Shown one piece after another: positions 7,401 to 10,098 of a DNA stretch of 10,098 nucleotides. The notes under the pieces were generated by a model. That model ran no database searches. It was not told the DNA's origin and saw only the letters and a program-made list of their open reading frames with translations. The stretch comes from Candidatus Coatesiibacteriota bacterium. GTDB lineage: Bacteria > JAFGND01. The stretch's first letter is position 1. Every line of letters starts with the position of its first letter. Location: assembly GCA_016927185.1 (NCBI GenBank), contig JAFGND010000088.1, forward strand, positions 1 to 10,098. The letters are read 5' to 3'. The translations under genes were made by a program, and so were the position numbers.

Positions 7401-7434
7401 AATAGAAAAGGCTTTTGTTAAAGCCTTTTCTATT
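7401..7434. terminator. Bidirectional intrinsic terminator between mrr and the beta-propeller gene
   Basis: A perfect 14-bp stem (aatagaaaaggctt at 7401-7414 with aagccttttctatt at 7421-7434) has a 6-nt loop. It contains A/T runs on both sides of a GGCTT/AAGCC core. It lies between the convergent stops at 7345 and 7446, so it can serve both genes. Confidence 0.85.
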
Positions 7435-7445
7435 GGAGGTAAAGA

Positions 7446-8711
7446 CTAATTTATTTTTACTATTCTTTTTGTTTCCTTCCCTGATTTAACAATATAAACT
7501 CCTTCTCTCCAGCTGCTTGTATCAAGTTTATGCATGCCTTTGGGAAGGTTCATTATCAGTTGACCTGTAATGGAATAGACAGCTCCTGAAGAAGGCAAGA
7601 AAACTGACAAGCGGGAGGAAAAGGGGTTGGGAGAAACTGAGAAGGATTTGGCTGGTATATATGAAGCTGTTTTGCTAGCCTTGAAACCTGTATAACCAGT
7701 ATCTATTGCATAAAGATAATGATCATTACTGCCTATAAACACAGTTCCTCCTCCAATGCTTGGTGAAGAAGCAACATTACCTCCAGTCAAATATCTCCAA
7801 AGAAGAGTCCCATCAGAAATATTTATTGCATAAAGATAACGATCATTACTGCCTACGTAAGCTGCTCCATTTGAAACACAGGGAGATGTTACATTTCCAC
7901 CTGTTAGATATCTCCATACAAGGGTTCCATCTGAAATATTTATAGCATAAAGATAACGATCATTACTGCCAACATAAACAACTCCATTTGCAACACATGG
8001 TGATGAGTTTATTGTATTTCCAGTTAAATATCTCCAGACAAGAGTACCGTCTGAAGCATTAATTGCATAAAGATATCTATCATCACTGCCAACATAAACA
8101 ACTCCATTAGCTAAACAAGGAGAAGAGCTTACATTGTTTCCAGTGAGATATCTCCAGCTTAAAGTACCATTTGAAGCAGTTACTGCATAAAGGTAGTTAT
8201 CATCACTACCAACAAATACTGCTGTGTTTGAAACGCAGGGAGATGAAGTAACATTGCCCCCGGTTAGATATCTCCATATAAGGGTTCCATCTGAAGTATT
8301 GATTGCGTATAGATAACGATCATTACTTCCAACGAAAGCAACTCCGTTTGCAACATATGGTGATGACGTTACGTTTCCACCTGTCTGATATCTCCATATA
8401 AGGGTTCCATCTGAAGTATTGATTGCGTATAGATGACGATCATTACTTCCAACGAAAGCAACTCCGTTTGCAACATATGGTGATGACGTTACGTTTCCAC
8501 CTGTCTGATATCTCCATGCAAGCGTGCCATCAAAAGTACTATTAGCATAAAGGAAACGATCATTACTCCCTACGTAGACAGTATTGCTTAGAACATAGGG
8601 AGAGGAAGCAACATTGTTTCCTGTCTGGTATCTCCATAACAGGTCTCCTGGTGCTGAAAAAAGACATTCAAATAAACAGACAATGAATAGAAAAACAATA
8701 TAGTTTCTCAT
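7446..8711 (-). CDS. Secreted PQQ-like beta-propeller protein with C-terminal T9SS sorting domain
   Basis: A protein of about 421 residues. The ATG at 8711 is chosen because AAGGAGG lies 7 nt upstream and a signal peptide follows directly (MRNYIVFLFIVCLFECLFSA). A longer frame from a TTG at 8768 has no such support. The mature part has eight tandem repeats of about 40 residues, each of the form L-x-WRY-x-TG-x-x-V-x-SSP ... VY/FVGS-N/D-D-x-x-LYA-x-x-x-x-DGT, typical of PQQ-like (pyrrolo-quinoline quinone enzyme-like) propeller blades. The seventh lacks one residue. No cofactor site is evident, so 'PQQ-like' describes the fold only. The last 65 or so residues (SVSPNPFSS ... GVYIVKSGKETKRIVKI) match the type A T9SS sorting domain, so export and surface attachment or release are expected. 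Its role is unknown. It looks like a host gene flanking the defence genes. Confidence 0.85.
   Translation of the reverse strand: MRNYIVFLFIVCLFECLFSAPGDLLWRYQTGNNVASSPYVLSNTVYVGSNDRFLYANSTFDGTLAWRYQTGGNVTSSPYVANGVAFVGSNDRHLYAINTSDGTLIWRYQTGGNVTSSPYVANGVAFVGSNDRYLYAINTSDGTLIWRYLTGGNVTSSPCVSNTAVFVGSDDNYLYAVTASNGTLSWRYLTGNNVSSSPCLANGVVYVGSDDRYLYAINASDGTLVWRYLTGNTINSSPCVANGVVYVGSNDRYLYAINISDGTLVWRYLTGGNVTSPCVSNGAAYVGSNDRYLYAINISDGTLLWRYLTGGNVASSPSIGGGTVFIGSNDHYLYAIDTGYTGFKASKTASYIPAKSFSVSPNPFSSRLSVFLPSSGAVYSITGQLIMNLPKGMHKLDTSSWREGVYIVKSGKETKRIVKIN
8267..8517 (-). repeat. Recently duplicated 120-bp propeller blade
   Basis: The sequence at 8267-8397 recurs at 8387-8517 with a period of 120 bp and one difference that I can see (agataacg against agatgacg near 8311-8320 and 8431-8440, Tyr to His). 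The other blades differ at many positions. The second and third repeats of the protein were therefore copied, or converted to one sequence, very recently. Confidence 0.9.
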
Positions 8712-8749
8712 CAAAATCCCTCCTTCTTTAATCAGAAATCCTAGAGAAA

Positions 8750-8768
8750 ACAAATATTTATTTGTCAA
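8750..8768 (-). promoter_or_regulatory. Promoter -35 overlapping a palindrome upstream of the beta-propeller gene
   Basis: The minus strand has TTGACA at 8768-8763, about 52 nt before the ATG. It overlaps a palindrome with 7-bp arms, acaaata (8750-8756) and tatttgt (8759-8765). No strong -10 is visible; TCTAGG occurs at a 17-nt spacing. An inverted repeat over a -35 could be a repressor operator, but an AT-rich palindrome this short can also be chance. Confidence 0.35.
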
Positions 8769-8859
8769 ATAAAAAATTAGGATATACTAATCTAACCCCT
8801 AGACATGATGGACTGAGAAGAAGGAACAAAGCAGTATGGACAGGGAAGGAAAAGAAAAC

Positions 8860-8925
8860 CCTCATCCAAATTTACAAATGATATTAATGAAGGTAAATAT
8901 TATTTGACCTATTAAATGGATGAGG
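8860..8925 (-). terminator. Terminator-like CCTCATCCA stem upstream of the beta-propeller gene
   Basis: A 9-bp stem pairs cctcatcca (8860-8868) with tggatgagg (8917-8925). On the minus strand it is followed by GTTTTCTTTTCC. The 48-nt loop holds a smaller nested stem (aggt-aaat at 8891-8898 with attt-g-acct at 8902-8910). The arms share their sequence with the stem at 6025-6085, so the two are probably copies of one element. Confidence 0.5.
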
Positions 8926-8950
8926 ATTATTATTAACAGACGCAAGCATA

Positions 8951-8977
8951 AGAATAATATAAGCATTTGAATGTCAA
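8951..8977 (-). promoter_or_regulatory. Candidate promoter A of the array
   Basis: The minus strand reads TTGACA (8977-8972), then TATTCT (8956-8951) at a short 15-nt spacing. A transcript would end at the CCTCATCCA stem at 8860-8925. Confidence 0.3.
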
Positions 8978-8978
8978 G

Positions 8979-9051
8979 AAAAAAAGCAGCTCTCAGAGGA
9001 GTTCCTCTTTGAGCTGCTTAGTAATAACAAAAATGAGGTCTTTAAACCTTG
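8979..9051 (-). ncRNA. Candidate small RNA from unit B
   Basis: It is bounded by the promoter-like pair at 9058-9085 and the terminator-like hairpin A, which predicts an RNA of about 70 nt. It contains AGGTTT-AAAG-ACCTC, a possible small 5' hairpin, shortly after the predicted start. Only the arrangement supports it, and no known RNA family is recognised. Confidence 0.3.
8984..9019 (-). terminator. Array hairpin A with T run
   Basis: The stem aagcagctc (8984-8992) with gagctgctt (9011-9019) has an inner gagg/cctc extension. On the minus strand it runs into seven T residues, then CTTGACA. This is the strongest intrinsic-terminator shape of the array. Confidence 0.65.
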
Positions 9052-9057
9052 TGCTCT

Positions 9058-9085
9058 ATAATAATAATAAAAAACTTTCTGTCAA
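9058..9085 (-). promoter_or_regulatory. Candidate promoter B of the array
   Basis: The minus strand reads CTTGACA (TTGACA at 9085-9080), a 16-nt spacer, then TATTAT (9063-9058), with five of six matches to TATAAT. It is one of the two best promoter matches in the array. Confidence 0.5.
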
Positions 9086-9174
9086 GTCGAAAGCGCTCCG
9101 ATATGAATTATCGGAATACTAAAAGAAGCAATAAAATGAAACCTTAGTCAGAGCTGTTAAAAAAATTAATATTA
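9076..9174 (-). repeat. Direct repeat, copy 1 of a 99-bp array unit
   Basis: It matches 9279-9376 at most positions, starting at tttctgtcaag and running through the hairpin and the ctaaaagaagcaataa block to attaatatt. The copies lie 203 bp apart, so two array units were duplicated or exchanged together. Confidence 0.85.
9093..9119 (-). terminator. Array hairpin B
   Basis: A 7-bp stem tccgata (9097-9103) with tatcgga (9109-9115) has the loop tgaat. The outer pairs are weakened by mismatches. On the minus strand it leads into GCGCTTTCGACTTGACA, so the T run is poor and this copy may not terminate well. Confidence 0.4.
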
Positions 9175-9184
9175 CCGAGTCAAG

Positions 9185-9254
9185 AGAAAAGCACCTCAAA
9201 AGGGATATCCGTTTGAGGTGCTGAAGATCAATATTTGAGGTTTGAAAAACCTAG
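9185..9254 (-). ncRNA. Candidate small RNA from unit D
   Basis: It is bounded by the promoter-like pair at 9261-9288 and terminator-like hairpin C, which predicts an RNA of about 70 nt. Near its 5' end is AGGTTT-TTC-AAACCT, a perfect 6-bp hairpin followed by CA. The equivalent place in unit B has a similar small hairpin. No known family is recognised. Confidence 0.32.
9190..9222 (-). terminator. Array hairpin C
   Basis: A perfect 11-bp stem agcacctcaaa (9190-9200) with tttgaggtgct (9212-9222) has ggatatcc inside its loop. The minus strand continues TTTTCTCTTGACT. Confidence 0.6.
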
Positions 9255-9260
9255 TAAACA

Positions 9261-9288
9261 TCTATATTTTTTAAACAGTTTCTGTCAA
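9261..9288 (-). promoter_or_regulatory. Candidate promoter D of the array
   Basis: The minus strand reads CTTGACA (TTGACA at 9288-9283), a 16-nt spacer, then TATAGA (9266-9261). The box and next bases (TTGACAGAAA) match promoter B. Confidence 0.5.
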
Positions 9289-9376
9289 GAAAAAAGCACT
9301 CCGATTTGAATAATCGGAGTACTAAAAGAAGCAATAAGATGAAACCTTAGACAGAGCTGTTAAAAAAATTAATATT
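9279..9376 (-). repeat. Direct repeat, copy 2 of the array unit
   Basis: This is the second copy of the unit at 9076-9174. The stem-closing pair next to the loop is T-A here and A-T in copy 1, with the loop tgaat unchanged. Its outer stem pairs better than in copy 1. Confidence 0.85.
9295..9323 (-). terminator. Array hairpin D with T run
   Basis: A perfect 9-bp stem actccgatt (9298-9306) with aatcggagt (9312-9320) and loop tgaat leads on the minus strand into GCTTTTTTCTTGACA. Confidence 0.6.
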
Positions 9377-9391
9377 GCGTTAAGAAAAAAA

Positions 9392-9421
9392 AGCACCATG
9401 CCATTTTTAAAGCATGGTGCT
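9392..9421 (-). terminator. Array hairpin E with T run
   Basis: A perfect 10-bp stem agcaccatgc (9392-9401) with gcatggtgct (9412-9421) is followed on the minus strand by eight T residues in all. The box beside it is degenerate (CTTAACG rather than CTTGACA), so the promoter of this unit is doubtful. Confidence 0.65.
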
Positions 9422-9475
9422 GGAGTATGATATGAAAACAACAAAGCAATATATCGCCTTGATGTAACAAAAACA

Positions 9476-9503
9476 AGGATATATAGATAATAGAATTAGT
9501 CAA
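9476..9503 (-). promoter_or_regulatory. Candidate promoter F of the array
   Basis: The minus strand reads TTGACT (9503-9498), a 16-nt spacer, then TATCCT (9481-9476). The -10 region overlaps an inverted repeat (9449-9461 with 9474-9484, atatatc-gc-cttg against caag-gatatat), which would place a stem-loop at the start of transcription. Confidence 0.35.
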
Positions 9504-9510
9504 GAAAAAT

Positions 9511-9540
9511 GCACCAAAGTTTTTCAAAAAGCTTTGGTGC
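9511..9540 (-). terminator. Array hairpin F
   Basis: A 9-bp stem gcaccaaag (9511-9519) with ctttggtgc (9532-9540) has further ttttt/aaaaa pairing inside. The minus strand continues ATTTTTCTTGACT. Confidence 0.6.
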
Positions 9541-9598
9541 GTAGAGAGAAAAAGAAATTAGTAAAATCAAATTCAGGAGAGAATTTAATTTCAGGGAA

Positions 9599-9627
9599 AA
9601 GATATAAATGCTTGCAAAATAGGTCAA
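9599..9627 (-). promoter_or_regulatory. Candidate promoter G of the array
   Basis: The minus strand reads CTTGACC (TTGACC at 9627-9622), a 17-nt spacer, then TATCTT (9604-9599). The same hexamer recurs at the 9722 site. Confidence 0.35.
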
Positions 9628-9639
9628 GGAATAAATAAA

Positions 9640-9665
9640 ACTTCACCAGATTAATCTGGTGAAGT
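9640..9665 (-). terminator. Array palindrome G
   Basis: A perfect 26-nt palindrome with 13-bp arms (acttcaccagatt at 9640-9652 and its complement at 9653-9665). The minus strand continues TTTATTTATTCCTTGACC. The lack of a loop also fits a dimeric protein's DNA site. Confidence 0.5.
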
Positions 9666-9673
9666 AGTTGTTC

Positions 9674-9712
9674 AAAAAAAAGTCAACAAACAAGTCTTGT
9701 GATTGCTTGTTG
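9674..9712 (-). terminator. Array hairpin H with long T run
   Basis: A 6-bp stem (aacaag at 9689-9694 with cttgtt at 9706-9711) extends imperfectly outward. On the minus strand it runs into GACTTTTTTTT (eight T residues). It would end a very short RNA begun near 9715. Confidence 0.4.
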
Positions 9713-9721
9713 CTGCCATGC

Positions 9722-9749
9722 AAGATAATATATGAGGAAATCTTGTCAA
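9722..9749 (-). promoter_or_regulatory. Candidate first promoter of the array
   Basis: The minus strand reads CTTGACA (TTGACA at 9749-9744), a 16-nt spacer, then TATCTT (9727-9722). No stem-loop precedes it, so it is the upstream edge of the array, 54 nt after the stop of the right-hand gene. Confidence 0.38.
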
Positions 9750-9802
9750 GAGGAAAGGGAGAGAAGGAAAAAATCCAAGATAGTATTAATAAAAACCTTA
9801 AA

Positions 9803-10098
9803 TTAAAAACTTATCTCCTTAGTATATTCTATAACATTGAAATCTTCAAACATGCAAGCTTGATTTAATAAGTGGCTTATTAAAACATAGAAAAATAATA
9901 AAGGTTTAGTAGTCAAACTTGCTATAGAAATAGATCCTTGACTCGGTAAAGCTGAAAAATTCCCTAGCTGATCTTTATTTATTATTACTCCCTTTCTTAA
10001 TATACAAATAGAATCTATTCTTTTATCAACTTCATCATTTGACTGCAATTCAATCAAGTTTTTATTGACCACATCTGGAGCATCTGAATCAAATGCAA
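9803..10098 (-). CDS. C-terminal part of an unidentified protein, truncated by the window
   Basis: The frame is open from the right edge to a TAA at 9805-9803, giving about 98 residues. A GTG at 10072 could start it, but the frame continues upstream as ...AFDSDAPDVV with no stop, so the window probably cuts the gene. The visible part reads IDSICILRKGVIIN, then a Ser/Leu-rich stretch and a hydrophobic segment (PLLFFYVLISHLLNQACM) that could be a buried helix. The PD pair and the following hydrophobic strand faintly recall nuclease-like domains of defence proteins, but I cannot support a family. Its position next to the array and the defence genes is the only context. Confidence 0.6.
   Translation of the reverse strand, partial: AFDSDAPDVVNKNLIELQSNDEVDKRIDSICILRKGVIINKDQLGNFSALPSQGSISIASLTTKPLLFFYVLISHLLNQACMFEDFNVIEYTKEISF

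Larger units (their letters stand above)
8951..9749 (-). other. Tandem array of promoter-like and terminator-like modules, possible small RNA cluster
   Basis: No credible protein gene lies in about 1 kb here. Instead GTCAAG-type boxes (minus strand CTTGAC) occur at 8973, 9081, 9179, 9284, 9379 (as GTTAAG), 9499, 9623, 9682 (as GTCAAC) and 9745. The spacings are 108, 98, 105, 95, 120, 124, 59 and 63 bp. Most boxes sit next to a stem-loop whose minus-strand 3' side runs into a T-rich stretch and then the box. Several stems share the outer arms AGCACC/GGTGCT while their inner sequences differ. Read on the minus strand this is promoter, short RNA, terminator, repeated. Four middle units also share AGGTTT 30-33 nt after the box. 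Transcription has not been shown; a non-transcribed intergenic repeat family is the alternative. Confidence 0.5.

Noticed and set aside
8712-8768. A longer beta-propeller protein starting at TTG 8768
   Set aside because: The ATG at 8711 has a strong ribosome binding site and begins a signal peptide. The upstream codons include the AAGGAGG site itself.
8951-9749. A CRISPR array or an integron cassette array
   Set aside because: Units are hairpins with variable inner sequence and uneven spacing, with no short identical repeats separated by equal spacers, no cas genes, no integrase and no cassette genes.
9668-9868. A 66-codon plus-strand open frame
   Set aside because: It runs through hairpin H and into the antisense of the right-hand gene, has no clear ribosome binding site and shows low-complexity Lys/Glu content. 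It is probably chance.
1-10098. tRNA or rRNA genes, insertion sequences, attachment sites
   Set aside because: Reading both strands of the intergenic regions showed no cloverleaf or T-loop pattern, no transposase and no paired direct repeats flanking a block.

Overview
The window is AT-rich bacterial DNA, roughly one third G+C by eye. The best taxonomic clue is the secreted beta-propeller protein at 7446-8711. It ends in what looks like a type IX secretion (T9SS) type A sorting domain, which points to the Bacteroidota/FCB superphylum or a related candidate phylum. I cannot name a genus. Most of the window reads as an accessory defence region: a type III restriction-modification operon, a solo Mrr-type (type IV) restriction enzyme, a phage-type gene at the left edge, and a long gene-free tract of repeated hairpin modules at the right.

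Layout, left to right. (1) 1-523, plus strand: the tail end of an unidentified reading frame overlaps an HK97 gp10-like phage neck/tail-completion gene with an unusual Arg/Lys-rich insert. (2) 507-541: a perfect inverted repeat serves as the shared end of this gene and the convergent RM operon. (3) 551-5804, minus strand: a compact three-gene operon, mod (DPPF-type adenine methyltransferase), then a small GIY-YIG-like protein, then res (helicase plus PD-(D/E)xK nuclease). The mod/GIY-YIG junction is an ATGA overlap, and res follows 20 nt after the GIY-YIG stop with a strong ribosome binding site. (4) 5805-6286: a divergent intergenic region with hairpins, one promoter/terminator module and the mrr promoter. 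(5) 6287-7345, plus strand: an Mrr-like restriction endonuclease with an N-terminal EVE/PUA-like domain and a duplicated linker. (6) 7401-7434: a bidirectional terminator. (7) 7446-8711, minus strand: a secreted eight-repeat PQQ-like beta-propeller. (8) 8769-9802: about 1 kb with no credible gene, holding a tandem series of hairpins. On the minus strand most of these are followed by a T-rich run and then by CTTGAC(A), a -35-like element. (9) 9803-10098, minus strand: the C-terminal part of an unidentified protein running off the window.

How the parts work together. Mod should methylate an adenine in one strand of its recognition site, and Mod plus Res should cut unmethylated incoming DNA. Mrr-type enzymes typically attack foreign DNA with modified bases, so the two systems would cover unmodified and modified phage DNA. 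The small protein between mod and res has the GIY-YIG fold signature but appears to lack key catalytic residues, so it may be a regulatory or structural accessory rather than a nuclease.

The least explained part is the array at about 8950-9750. Spacings of about 60-125 bp, a duplicated unit pair with a compensatory base-pair change, and the recurring minus-strand order [-35-like box, AT-rich -10-like stretch, short spacer, stem-loop, T-rich run] suggest a cluster of short minus-strand RNAs. Related single modules lie upstream of both mod and the beta-propeller gene. This is an inference from sequence pattern only.
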